In this document: positions 49,401 to 60,240 of the stretch, piece after piece
Layout: every line of letters starts with the position of its first letter
Position numbering within the stretch: the stretch's first letter is position 1
Assembly: GCF_000237925.1 (NCBI RefSeq)
Contig: NC_031500.1
Location: 9,511,753 to 9,575,752 of the forward strand
Direction of reading: 5' to 3'
Source of the DNA: Schistosoma mansoni
Lineage: Eukaryota > Platyhelminthes > Trematoda > Strigeidida > Schistosomatidae
DNA: 64,000 nucleotides
The notes under the pieces: model-generated
What the model was told of the DNA's origin: nothing
What the model saw: only the letters and a program-made list of their open reading frames with translations
Database searches by the model: none
Translations under genes and position numbers: made by a program

Positions 49401-52083
49401 CTCGGGGTGTGGCCCCTTAAGAAAACCACCTGTTTCGGTTTGGGCATCCGGGCAGTATCACAGCCCTCACACAAATCGAATGAGATTTGTATGGCACATA
49501 TATATCTGGTTCCCCTTTGTACCAATATTTGTGTTTAAACAAAATAAATAAAAGCTTCGTATATTAAAAGCCTTATCATTGAGAGCGAGATGAACGAGGT
49601 GGATTTTTTAAAGTACCGATCCTTTCCAACCCATTCCTCCCATTATGAAAAGACACCATTACTCCAGATGCTAATTGCTTAAGATGAACTCTTTATTGTC
49701 TTCACACTAAAGTACAGTTATCAGTACGATATTCTACGCACACCCCACTTCTGCTCCTTTTTAAAGACTTTTCTGAGGAATTATAGAAGGCCCTTAGTGT
49801 ATGGCACTCAAATTTGGTACTACACTCAAGTTCCAGTCTTAACATCAACACTGGCCAAGGTATACCCAACTGATGACTCCAAAAAAGACGAAATGCGCTC
49901 TCTGAACCTCAATACTGATTAGTATCCAAGGGTATATTGTCAGTGTTAAACCTGCTCGAGGACCCTTACCCAAACGATTGGGTAACGCGTGAAATATCGA
50001 AATCAAAACACAGGGCCAGCACTTGCGATGATGTGAACAATGGATTTTGCAAAACTCAAGTCCTAAGCTATCTAAAGCGTTTAAAAATACCAAGGTACGA
50101 TTAAAAAAGTGTTTCATTCAGTAGTTTCTCGAGAATTATTTCCAGCAAACTAGGTAACATCCAGTAGCTGCGTTAATTCACTGGGACAGCCGACAAATTG
50201 ACACGAGAATTAAGCTTATGAATTATGAGAACTGTTACAAATAAATAAATGCCAGTGAATACATGAGAAATGAGCGTAAATAATATGAAATGTTAAGAGA
50301 ATACAATTACAGTAGTGAATCAATCAAAGGTTATATGTGCTATGAACTATCAAACAACGAACAGGTAATCTCAGTTATTATTTTGAAAAATAATTAAAAT
50401 GTTACAAGTTACTGAATTCTAGTCAGTAGTATACGTGATATACAAAACTCAACAATCTCCACAGCCTTATACTGATAATTATGATGTGCTCGCTAGTAAC
50501 TAGCTACAAGATGGATTTCGTGGAGTTCTAGTGAAAAGCTGTGACCAATGGAGTTCAACCGTGTCTGATATGAGGCGGTTACTCACTGAAGACAATGGAG
50601 AACGGTCGCACAATATTGTGATTTCCCTGAAAAAGTCCAGACAAGTTAGCTGGACGAAACGTTGGAATTATTTAAATTTCAATCGCTGAGACTATTTCAA
50701 ATATAATTTTTTCACATATAATGAATATCGTGGATTGGTTGAAGTTAGGCATCAACACTGTTGGATGCCGGCTCAGTGGTCTAGATGGTCAAGCATTCGT
50801 GCGCGAGATCGAAGGTCATTGGCGCAAGTCCTGGGTATGCGGTCGTAGATTCATACTGCTGAAGAGTCTCACACCAGGGTGTAACGGCCGTCCAGTGCTT
50901 TCAGGTTTTCAATGGTGGTTTAACATTGATCCGTTCATGATATGAATCAAAACTCAACAATCTCATACTGAAAAAAGGAACCATCATAAGATGATAATAT
51001 GTGGGTATGAATAGCTAGTAAACACTCACTCATGATTAGTATGTGAGGAATTTTTAACGACTGTAAAATTTCCATAGTTTGTATCACTAATTGATCTTAG
51101 CCAGTGTTAAGCCTGTTTTACATTCTCCATCCTTATTCACTTCGACTCTTGCGTATTGCTTTATACACTACTTATCAATATTCAGTAGATTGTTGTATTC
51201 TTAGAAATTTCTACGCTTATGTTGTAATGCAAGTTTGTTGTGTAATGTCCTGAAATATTTACATATTCTTATAACATTTATTGTATCTATCATTATAATT
51301 AATCAACCTCAATCATTGTAGCAGTTATCCACAATTTCGTGCATTTGGTTAACCTTTGTTTAAACGCAACGGTTTCCACATTGTTTGCTCTTGGTTCGGT
51401 TTTGCTTGCTGATAAACTGTTACCAAGTTTAGACACAGTTACCAGCTGTCTTTTGCACTATAGTATGTTGTAATTATTCTTCATGTTACTGTTACAGGAA
51501 TCCCTTTTTATTTCATACAGAATAACGCGTTAAACGCTGTAGGCACCTCACAAGTTGAGGTTTGTAACTAAATTTTGTACATTATTTAATAAAGAACCTC
51601 TATTTTAAACAAATCGTTGTTTTATGAACTTTGACTTTGCGCGTATCTCAATCGGGTGACTTGGACGCTTCGATAGATCTAGCAGATAGACTATCATTGA
51701 AAATTTAGAAAGCACTGGTCGGTCGTTTCATCCTAGCTAAAATCACTTCGTGATTTAAACTAACGATAAGTCATTAATTGAATATAAGAAACGTTTCTTT
51801 TCTCCTACAATTTCTCTCGTTTTTTTTCCTATTCCAGACAGATAGTCTCAATCTTACTACTATAAAAAGTAGTTTATTTGATGCAGAAACAAAGCATCAA
51901 ACATCCGGTTGTCCCAATACATCGTTACATGCTTGGCTTATTGATCAGAATACTGTTAGTTGTCAATCATTTACACAAAATGATAATTCAAATGTTAATG
52001 ACATGCTTCACAAATCAACAGAAATTGTCCAACTATTATGCGTTGGATGTGACCAATGTTCATTCATGGAAGTTGTTGTTTGA
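43475..52083 (+). CDS. RPAIN: RPA-interacting protein (RPAIN), 6 exons
   Basis: Exons: 43475-43549, 44974-45120, 46290-46356, 47747-47870, 48746-48812, 51838-52083. The GT-AG junctions and phases agree (0,0,1,2,0); the total is 726 nt, 241 residues plus TGA. The N-terminal part (ENEWKDLLHK then RFMESMKLKRAHFIDHLRNIYN) matches the basic RPA-binding and nuclear-import region of RPAIN (WKEAFRQRC...RLLNRYR in human). Exon 3 begins an acidic middle segment. The C-terminal part is cysteine-rich: C133-P-L-C136, C150-S-S-C153, then H180, C185, H191 and C228..C231..C234 (LLCVGCDQCSF), the layout of the RPAIN zinc-finger domain. In other animals RPAIN carries replication protein A into the nucleus. Human RPAIN has 219 residues, so the length fits. 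Introns 1, 2 and 5 contain LINE, SINE and other repeat copies. The gene follows the RPRD1-like gene in the same direction after a 2.9-kb gap. Confidence 0.9.
43690..44310 (+). mobile_element. LINE 3' fragment in RPAIN intron 1
   Basis: 43730-44100 is one open frame: NSEVRRRVFGNDGKSVNEVV, HRLRWLSHVLRMPKHRLARRAM, GGQTKMWHQSLKSL and RDYRNQWLETLDDMAQNQSQW. This is the C-terminal tail usual after reverse transcriptases of non-LTR elements in schistosomes. The 3' UTR carries ACCGATGCATATATGTGCC and is shared with the copy at 37105. The frame is the LINE's, not an RPAIN exon. Confidence 0.8.
45335..45425 (-). repeat. SINE fragment in RPAIN intron 2
   Basis: On the minus strand: GAACACTGCCAAAGTGATC, then GGGACGAAACGGTTGTCTGATGC. 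It keeps the GGACGAAACGG core of schistosome SINEs, but the CUGANGA box is gone. Confidence 0.55.
45755..46098 (+). repeat. dispersed repeat R in RPAIN intron 2
   Basis: GGGGAGTTGGAAAACCCTGATT, CTCCTCACGATGCTCCACTG, AAGAAAACCACCTGCTTCGG and TTGTACCAATATATATGTG, with an AAATAAATAAATAAA tail. Frames over it are open but belong to the repeat. Confidence 0.8.
46180..46202. repeat. AT microsatellite in RPAIN intron 2
   Basis: About 11 AT units, roughly 90 bases before RPAIN exon 3. Confidence 0.95.
46768..46925 (+). mobile_element. Sm-alpha SINE with decayed hammerhead (RPAIN intron 3)
   Basis: It starts with a tRNA-like GGCTCAGTAGCTCAGTGGA. The hammerhead trace lies at 46853-46905: CAGGTGA (from CUGAUGA, two changes), GTCC-AGGGTG-GGAC helix II, intact GAAAC, then TCCTAGATTCCATGACTGCC, close to the canonical Sm-alpha sequence. 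Two core changes make activity unlikely. Confidence 0.65.
48940..49550 (+). repeat. dispersed repeat R, longest copy (RPAIN intron 5)
   Basis: It extends further 5' than the other plus-strand copy: CAAATGCCCTGGCACGG, GCTCTCATATGGCCACGCG and TACTCACTGCCTTCTCGTGG, then the same 3' part and AAATAAATAAAA tail. The one-sided tail and constant 3' end point to a retroposed, 5'-truncated family. Confidence 0.8.
50753..50995 (+). mobile_element. full-length tRNA-type SINE in RPAIN intron 5
   Basis: Box A side GGCTCAGTGGTCTAGATGG and a degraded box B near 50830. The hammerhead box CTGAAGA (50859-50865) and the helix III palindrome ACGGCCGTC (50884-50892) persist, but the GAAA element has become GTAA, so the ribozyme should be dead. 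The tail reads AATGGTGGTTTAACATTGATCC and ends near CTCAACAATCTC. Confidence 0.75.
51685..51750 (-). repeat. SINE 3' fragment
   Basis: On the minus strand: AGGATGAAACGACCGACCAGTGC then CAATGATAGTC. A short 3' piece about 90 bases before the last RPAIN exon. Confidence 0.6.
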
Positions 52084-52377
52084 AACAAGTAGATAATTAA
52101 AGAAATTGAAATTTTATTCCTATTATTTATTTATACGTTTGTTCAATTGAATTAACGAATGAAACTGAATTACTTCTACTAAAAGTGCAAATGATGATGT
52201 TTTGTTCTTTCTTCCACGTTGTTTATTATTGTGGATAATTTTTGTAGTGACTATTATAGACACATTTACAAGGTCGATTCATTTATACTGTGTGAAAAAA
52301 TAAGCTTTATTCTTGATAATGATGTTGTCAAGACTGTCAATGATACCTGTATTCTACAAAATGTTTACTTCGATGTA

Positions 52378-52383
52378 AATAAA
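52378..52383 (+). promoter_or_regulatory. polyadenylation signal, RPAIN
   Basis: AATAAA lies 295 bases after the RPAIN stop, in AT-rich sequence, and is followed within about 30 bases by a T/G-rich stretch. Suitable as the main 3' end of the transcript. Confidence 0.5.
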
Positions 52384-52659
52384 AGTTAAATCTGGAGAAA
52401 TCTTGTGGTGTTGTTTTTTGTTTAAATCAGTTTAAAACTGAGACAGATATTTATCATTGATATTGGAAGATGGCTGCACAGCTTCGCAAATTGACTAATG
52501 TTAGATGTCTAAGCTATTAGATGCCTATAGGTGAAGTTTTGCTCCTAGATCTGAAGGTAATCAATTCAGTCTCTAGTGGAGTCGGGGATCCCCACCTCCG
52601 GGGTGTCCCATTTTACAACAAAATAAATGTCGAATGTTCCTTAGTTCTGAATAGTTGTC

Positions 52660-54960
52660 CAAGAATAATCCGTGATGTAAAGCTTACTATGTAATAATAC
52701 TTATTCAGAATATCCATGAAACGTGTGAAAATGAAGAGAATAGCTGACATGGCTACAGGCCTCCACCTGGTGGTTGCCAAGATGAAAGTGAAGCTAAATA
52801 AACACTGCAAAACTGGAAAAATAGCATTACAAAGGTTTAACACAGCATATCTTTGAGATACTGTCAACGAATTCAAGATAGCTCTTAACAAGTGGTTCCA
52901 AGCCTTACGAGATCTACTCAAAAAAGTCGATATCACTATGGAGAACAGCTGGAAAAAGATAGAAGAAGCACTAGCTTCAACGTGTCGGGGAGTTATAGAC
53001 CGCAAGAAGCAGCATCATAAAGAATAAGTCTCTATTGATGCCCTGGAGAAGCTTCAATAAATGAAGAACAAGAAGACAGCAATTAACAACAGTCGAACAA
53101 GAGTAAGGAAAGCTATGGCACAGACCGAAAACACAGAAGCAAACAAGCAAGTGAAGAGCCTTGGAGCCAACAAGTAGAAATGCGTACTAAACGACAGCGG
53201 AAAAAGCTGCAAGAGAAGGAAATATGTGACACATAGAAGAAACTAGCAGGGAAATATGGTAAGCCAGAGAGACCGGTCAAGGACAAACAAAGCAAGACGA
53301 CCACTGAGATTCAAGAACAGAGGGGCAGGTCGGTAGATCATTTAGAAGTACTCTTGGATAGGCCAGCTCCACTTAACCCCCCGGACATCAAACTAGCACA
53401 CACAGACCTTCCTATAAATGTCACTCCACCAACGATCGAAGAAATCAGCATGAAAATCAAACAAATCAACAGTGGAAAAGCAGCAGCACCTGACAATATA
53501 CCAACTGAAGTCAGACATAGAATAACTGCAGAAATGCTCCTCACTCTATTCAGGAAGATTTGGGAGAAAATAGAAGTACCGACAGACTGGAAAGAACGAC
53601 ACATCAAAATACTAAAAATGAGACCTAAGCGAGTATGAGAATCTCAGAGGCATCATACTACTATCAGTACCAGAAGACATTTCCAACAGAGTGTTGTTGA
53701 ACAACAGGAAGGTCACGGTAGATGCCTAGCTTTGAGATCAACAGTACAGGTTCCGAAAAGATCGGTAATGCACATACCAATTCGCGATACTACGTGTCAT
53801 TGCTACGCGATCGATTGACTGGAATTCGGCACTATACATCAACTACATTGACTATGAGAAGGCGTTTGACAGTGCTGACAGAAGAACGTTCGGGAAACTT
53901 CTTCGACACTATGGAGTTCCTGAAAAGATAGTCAACATTATCCGTAACTCATACAACTGATTACATTGCAAAATCGTGTACAGAGGACAGCTAACAGACG
54001 CATTCCAAATGAAGACCGGTGTCAGACAAGGCTGCCTACTCTCACCCTTTCTCTTTCTTCTGATGGTTGACTGGATTACGAAGACCTCGAAATCTGAGAG
54101 GAAGCATGGAATACAATAGACAACTTGGATGCAAGCAGACAGTTTGGATTTCGCAGATGACCTAGCTCTTCTATGCCATACACAACAACAAATGCAGGAG
54201 AAGACGACCAGTGTAGCAGCAGTCTCTGCAACGGTAGGCCCCAACATACACAAAGGTGATATGCTTGATGCTATTACGAGTTCACCTTACTAGATAAACG
54301 GAATGAAGGTCATAGACAGTGACACGACAGGCTATTTTAATCCGTTGTCCCCGGCCCCGCTAACTAGAGAGAGAAGTCCAAGTTGGAAGTGGGGAAAATA
54401 TATTCCGTAAGCAGCCAGAAGCACAAGCAGTTGCAACAAAAAGAATTCAAACATATATATACAGCATAAAATTGTCCTTGGAAGCGTTACAAGATAGCAT
54501 ATTAAAAGATACAGCGGACCAATAGCGTTTAAGATTTTCCCAAATGGGAAATACTACATGAAAGTGAAAAGAGCGCTTTTGGCGCGAAAACACAGTAATT
54601 CAACTTTTCAAAATAAAATTAACAAGTGAGTTCTGGGGATCTAGCATCTCCAACAAAAGGAAAAAGCATGATCCTCAAATACAACATAGAAAACACCCAC
54701 CCAATCACACGTGATGGAGGAACTCTGGAAGATGTGGAATCTTTCACGTACTTAGGCAGCATCATCCATAAACATGGGGGATATGATGTATATGTGAAGT
54801 CACGGATTTGCAAAGCAAGGACAGTATTCTTGCAATTAAAAAAACGTGTGAAACTTAGAACAATCGTCAGATAACACCAAATTCAAAATCTTCAATGCGC
54901 ACGTGAAGACAGTTTTTTTGTACGGTGCTGAAACTTGGAGAACGACAACAATCATCATGT
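52660..54960 (+). mobile_element. RTE-like LINE, reverse transcriptase part, decayed
   Basis: It begins with the end of the endonuclease (LHLVVAKMKVKLNKH, about 52770) and passes through the linker (IDRKKQHHKE) to the reverse transcriptase: INSGKAAAPDNIPTE (53470-53520), GVRQGCLLSPFLF (about 54020) and the FADD catalytic box at 54150-54161, then FTYLGSII and KTVFLYGAETWRTTT. Frames change several times and stops occur, so the copy is inactive. Sequence of another origin lies within it at about 54262-54640. The 3' end is missing. Confidence 0.85.
54262..54640. mobile_element. unidentified insertion in the RTE copy
   Basis: The RTE protein reads VGPNIHKGD up to about 54262 and resumes as SPTKGKSMILKYNIENTHPIT at about 54645, so roughly 380 bases do not fit. 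The first 80 bases may still be RTE-derived. The centre (CCGTTGTCCCCGGCCCCGC onward) is unlike the surroundings in base composition. No terminal repeats or coding sequence were recognised. Confidence 0.5.
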
Positions 54961-56085
54961 GGTGTCAGTCATAGTCTGATGACAAGCGTATGTCATTGGC
55001 CAAGAAACAGTTCCATTTTCTAAGGAGTAGTTATGTGTATATCAATGTGCGATTAAGTATTTGATTCAGTTTAGGCGAATTAAACTTCTTTGTCTACACT
55101 TAGTGTTCTCACTCAGTAGCCTGTTGGGGGCTTGCATATAGGATGTTTTTGTATCAGTAACAAAGACGAAAACCCTATGTCATAACGAATATCAAATGTT
55201 CTCATAATTTATGTATTACAGGAGTTTTCTTCCAGCTTGTTCCCTCCAAACAATATTTTGTTTAGAAGGCTGTAATGCTACCAATTTTAGATGACTTGCT
55301 GAAACCTCTAGGATACCTATTTCCTATCTGTTTAAAGATTGCATTATAGCGTTCAGTACTATGTCATGCTTATGTGGATTATTCTGGCTTTCGGACAGAA
55401 CGATTAATTCATTCTTCTTGATCCATTATCTTCATATATTTGGACCTTGTCAGTTATTTGCTTATAATCTTTACCGTTCCCATTTGAGCGCATATGTCTG
55501 TATCGCTTACTCTATTCTCCATATATTTTAGCTTACTTTTCTCTCTGACGATAAATATTGAGTCATGCTTCATAAAGTAGAGTTAGCACGTTCTCCTTCT
55601 CCTTTCTGTACATAACCTTGTAGAAAAGCGTTCTTTTGCCCTTCACACCATTTCTCTTTTGTTTAACTTGCTATGTAGATTTAGCCTGAAGTTATTAGAA
55701 GTAGCAGGTAAATGGGATCGAGGGTTCATCGACCTATGAAGTTTCATGAGAGTAACACTTTCTAAAAACACTTTCGAATGAAAATGAATATTATCTAATC
55801 ACCATTCAGCTTCTAATGAGTAGTGTGAAAGTTAACAGTAAAAATAAAGATTGCAATTGAATTCTAACGCTATTGTGAGATGATAGGCACTATTCTGAAT
55901 TCGGGCATGAATTACTGATTTACTATTCCTAATTTGTTGCCAATCCAGTACTTACAGCTTCCCTTATTCAAAGCTACTTTTAGCTTGTTTATGTATAATT
56001 GTTTCATTTTATGACGTGACATGGTCCGGCATGTGTGTATATAAACCACCTCTGCTTGAAACATAATATAGTAAATATCAAAATA
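54960..56085. other. gene-free stretch
   Basis: T-rich, without open frames of note. It lies between the RTE copy and the minus-strand R repeat. Nothing is recognised. Confidence 0.55.
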
Positions 56086-56575
56086 TTTATTTATTTGAAC
56101 ACATATTGGTACAAGGGGGCACCAGATATATATGCGCCACACAAATGCCTCGGTGCCCAGATCGAAGCAGGTGGTTTTCTTAGGAGGCCACACCCGGAGC
56201 TTTTGACCTAAAGGTCTGATCCACAACGCAGTGGGGCATCGTAAGGAGATGCAGTTTCATGGTAGTCGGTGATCAACTATTGATTCATACACCATTTGTT
56301 CCCTCAGGATACTGGAGCCCATGTGCACCATTGGTTTGTAATCAGGGTTTTCCGTGCTCACTAACCCGGTTAAAGCGCCGGACATTCGCTTTTAATCCTT
56401 TCAATTTTGTAAACAACAATAATGCCACGAGAAGGCAGTGAGTAGGACTTCCATGACAGAGGCTATATACGCGTGGCCATATGAGAGCATTTGGAGAGGG
56501 CGCACCCTTCCCACTCTCAGTCGTATCAGGGCATTTAGGGGCAAAATAACTATGCACAGGTTTCCAATTCATGTT
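56085..56575 (-). repeat. dispersed repeat R, minus-strand copy
   Basis: Reverse complement of the 49000-49530 section. The tail, as TATTTATTTATTTG, is at 56083-56096, and the 5' part (GGCCACGCGTATATAGCC) is at about 56461. Confidence 0.8.
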
Positions 56576-56754
56576 CTCGCTGATTCAACTCGTTTGACTG
56601 TGTACATTACTTTGAAAAACAAAACAGGAATAACTTCAAAAACATATAATCTACTTGTTGAATAAATAAACAGATTTAATACAACAAATATAAACGATTT
56701 TTTTAAAAATAAAATCTAATATAAATAACCTATAGAAGGAGCAAAATATATCAT

Positions 56755-57205
56755 ACTTACCTACTTGCGCCTGTTACCCCCAATGGAGCATAGGCCACCG
56801 GCCAGCATTCACCAACCTACTCTGTCCTCGGCCTTCCTTACTAGTTCTATCCAATTTTTGTTCTTTCTTCTCACGCCTGTCTACATTTCTTGGCGTAATG
56901 TGTTCTTTAGTCTTCCTCTTCTCCTTTGATCTTCAGGATTCCATGTGAGGGCTTGTCTTGTGACGCAGTTGGCTGATTTCCTCAATGTGTATCCTATTCA
57001 CTTCCAGCGCTTCTTCCTCCGCTGAAATCTGGTTTGTTCTCTCCCACAATAGTTTCTTGCTGATAGTGTCTGACCAACGAATCCGAAGTATTTTACTTAG
57101 ACAACTGTTAATCAACACCTGTATCTTCTGGATGATGGCTTTCATAGTTCTTCAAGTTTCCGTCCCATACAGTAGAACTGTCTTGACATTTGTATTGAAC
57201 AAAAA
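56755..57205 (-). mobile_element. RTE-like LINE, 3' end
   Basis: On the minus strand: FNTNVKTVLLYGTET, then IQKIQVLINSCLSKILRIRW, TISKKLLWERTNQISAEEE and [14 protein letters not shown], the C-terminal region of RTE reverse transcriptase, running to the 3' end near 56760. It is a 5'-truncated copy. Confidence 0.8.
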
Positions 57206-59430
57206 TATATCATTAGTAAAACAAAAAATATCACACACTTAACTTTATACAATAAACAATCAATATTTTATTTATTTTTGTTTGTTTGTTTTCTTTACAA
57301 AAGTACGCAAAATATTTATTATTTTTTTTAAAAAATAAACTATCATTGAAAGGACACCTCCTACAAATCTATATTTACCGACAAAAGAAAGTGTGTGTGT
57401 GTGTGCGCGCTTTATTATTTCCATTAGTATCTATTTATACACTGTATAAATAATAATTTTTTGTCTGGAGGTGAAATTATTCCTAGAAACTCTTAAATAT
57501 TATTAGTTCACAACCTCTTCTTTGTTTGTTTGTTTTTGTTGTTGTAAACTGTTAGAAGTAAACCAAAAATAAATAATAAAATTGTTTTCACTTTCTTTTG
57601 TTTATTCAGGTCAACAAATGAATATATATTAAGGGTTGAAAAAAAATGTTTTCATAGTTTGTTTATTTGTCATATGACTAAAAAAAAATATCAAAGTGAA
57701 GTAATATTGTGCTGTGGGCTACTTATGTCCGCATGAGTAGTATATGGTGATGGTCAGACAAAGAATGTATTTTGGCAGAAGATCGATAAGGAAAGAACTG
57801 AAATGAAGCGCAATTGGTAAGGAAATGCATAAACAATGAAATTAGAGAAGATAGACTGATATTTACAGAAGGAACAGTGAAGATTGAGACAATTGGTTGT
57901 TATAGGTATCATTACCAAGTCTTGATTTGATAATTTTGAATAAATTGAGCATTGGGTAGATTGTTTTAAATAAATTATACATTTGTAATATCCCAATGAG
58001 TAGAAAAATTAGATTTTCTGACGTTTCGTGACTCAGTGTAAGCCACTTCTTCAGAGAATAAATAACCAAATTAACATTAATCCAAGTTTAAATAGTACAA
58101 CGGAACAATCAAAGAATATTAGGTGATCAATCAAAAACAGGTCTGAATAAATCACTGTCACGTCATTTCATTTCGGTCAAGGTGATTCATAAGCGACATG
58201 GATGTAATTTTGTGTGTATGTATGTTACAAATTAACTGTTTGCTGTATGGTTATCAGAATTTAATGAGATAGTCTGTAATTTGTGCTTAAATACATTCGA
58301 TTGTCCCCAGTCGTGTTTTGTTCACTACAATATAACTGAAAATATGTTTTTTATATATTGTTGGGATGCTTTTTACCATTATATATAATGGGAACCCTGG
58401 AATTAGATTTCATGTTAATTGGTGATCATCAGTAAGGTGTATCTGGAACTCTAAGTAACTTGTTAGTGATCAATCAATTCTCTGCTTATGCAGCTCATTT
58501 GTAACTACCATTGGTTGTTGAATAATTAGTTGTTAGTGTTTAATAATCTAACTCGTACTTAATATTGATAGAATCCTATCAACCGAATTCTTATTTCAAT
58601 TTATTCCACTCAAAACTGGTTGATGGCTAGTAACGCTTCAATTTCAAGCTTGTAATGGGAGTTTTATGAATATTTTTTTCAATCTGAAGTCAGCCAATAA
58701 TATAAAGTATTTTTGAATTGAAAAAAAATTTAACAAATTACATATCCAATAGTGAGTGATTTTGAGAAGGATTCCAGGAGTCCTAGTTAGGAACCATGAT
58801 CAGTAGAGTTCGACCATTTAAAGATTAAAAAATTGTCACAGATGACAGTGGACGACAGTTAAAGACTATAACGGACAGACTGAATAACATTCGAAAATCA
58901 CCACGCTCCCCAAAAACCCTAAGAGTTCCTGGTTCGATTCCATGCGAAGTGAGAATATGTGAATACATCTATATTTAAACGAAGATTTCCCCCACTCAAA
59001 CTGACCAATTATCTACTCCCTCATTTTCGAATATCATATGACACAAACGTTACAGACAATTTAACATTCTTGAAAATAATCCACTGTAAATAACTTGAAT
59101 TTCTGTATAAAAAAATTGGCAAAATATAAATAATGGAAATAGATTATTGATTCATAAAGAGGAATGTCACATGACAGAAAATAGATTTACCCATTACACA
59201 AAGAAATAAATTCAGTCACTTGCTTCATCCAACATGAAGAGAAAGAGTCATACAAGACAGGTGGAACACAGACATGTTTAAATGTTATGTAGCAATGTAA
59301 TCTGTTTATCCTGTATTTTTTAAGGAAGGGGTGTTTGTGTTATTTCATTCAAACGTGGAAGACCGAATATCACTTGTTAAATTTACTACTTAGGTTATCG
59401 AACATACAATCTTAGAATTGTAAGCAAGTT
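57205..59430. other. gene-free AT-rich stretch
   Basis: Poly-T/poly-A rich, with a short GT/GC run near 57391-57409, a reversed copy of the ATAAGTAG motif near 57718, and GACGTTTCGTGACTCAGTG near 58020, a phrase seen in schistosome retroposon flanks. A box-B-like CCTGGTTCGATTCC at 58930 may be a SINE trace. Confidence 0.5.
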
Positions 59431-60240
59431 TGACGTTACTTATGCCTGTTACCCTTCATAGAGGAGCATAGAACGCCCACCAGCATCCTTCATTAAACTC
59501 TGTCCTGGGAAATCCTTTCCGGTTGCTATTCATCTTTTTCATGTCTGCTTCCAATTCTCGATGCAGTGTGTTCTTTGACCTTCCTCATTTCCTATCCATT
59601 TCAGGATTCCAAGTTAGGGCTTGTCTAGTGATGCAGTTTCGTGACTACCTCAATGTGTGTACTATCCACTTCCATCGTCTTTTCTTAATTCCATCCTCAA
59701 CTGGAAGCTGGTTTGTCCTTTCTCACAGTAGGCTGTTGCTACACTGTTTGTCATGACTTGCATTTGTTGTTGTGTATGGGATAGAAGAGATAGGTCGTCT
59801 GCAAAGTCCAAATGTTCTAATTGATTCTGAGCTGTCTATTGTATTCCGTGCTTCCCTTGAGACGTGGAGATCTTGATAATCCAGTTAATCACCAGAAGAA
59901 AGAAAAAGCGTGAGAGTAGTGCTTTTTGTGATTGTTTGGATAGCATCAGTGAAACTCCTTGTGTATGTGGAGCATTTTCTTCTTCATGGCCGGAGTATAA
60001 CAACGGCTCTCCTGAAGCTAATCTCTGTTGACCAACCTGCGTCTAATGTGTTTCACTGATTCCAGGCACCTCCAAGTTGTATCTTTTCATTTCTGTAGCG
60101 ATTCGGATGACTCTCCCGGTCTCCTACATTGTACCGACATTCCATGTACCTAAATGAATGGTTGTTAGAAGGGGCATCAACCTCGTGACTTCCGAAGGAA
60201 CTTGGCTTTTACCATAAGGCGTCATAACTCTTCTAAATGA
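59430..60240 (-). mobile_element. RTE-like LINE, internally deleted copy
   Basis: From the 3' end (59435) the minus strand shows the same C-terminal section as the copy at 56755. It is then joined near 59755-59800 to the catalytic section (TCCAAATGTTC... next to the sequence for HTQQQM), and near 59935 directly to the endonuclease start (the LLYSGHEEE-like section, about 59975) and the leader at 60140-60230. Two large internal losses make it a short derivative. Confidence 0.75.

Noticed and set aside
49245-49538. Open frames of 80-97 residues at 45841, 48979 and 49245
   Set aside because: They follow the R repeat family, appear in the same form in each copy and have no protein domain.
52660-57205. 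Plus-strand RTE body and minus-strand RTE 3' end as one twin-primed insertion
   Set aside because: The relative order and orientation are wrong for twin priming: the 3' end faces the body, an R repeat lies between, and the two pieces overlap in the family consensus. Two separate insertions are simpler.
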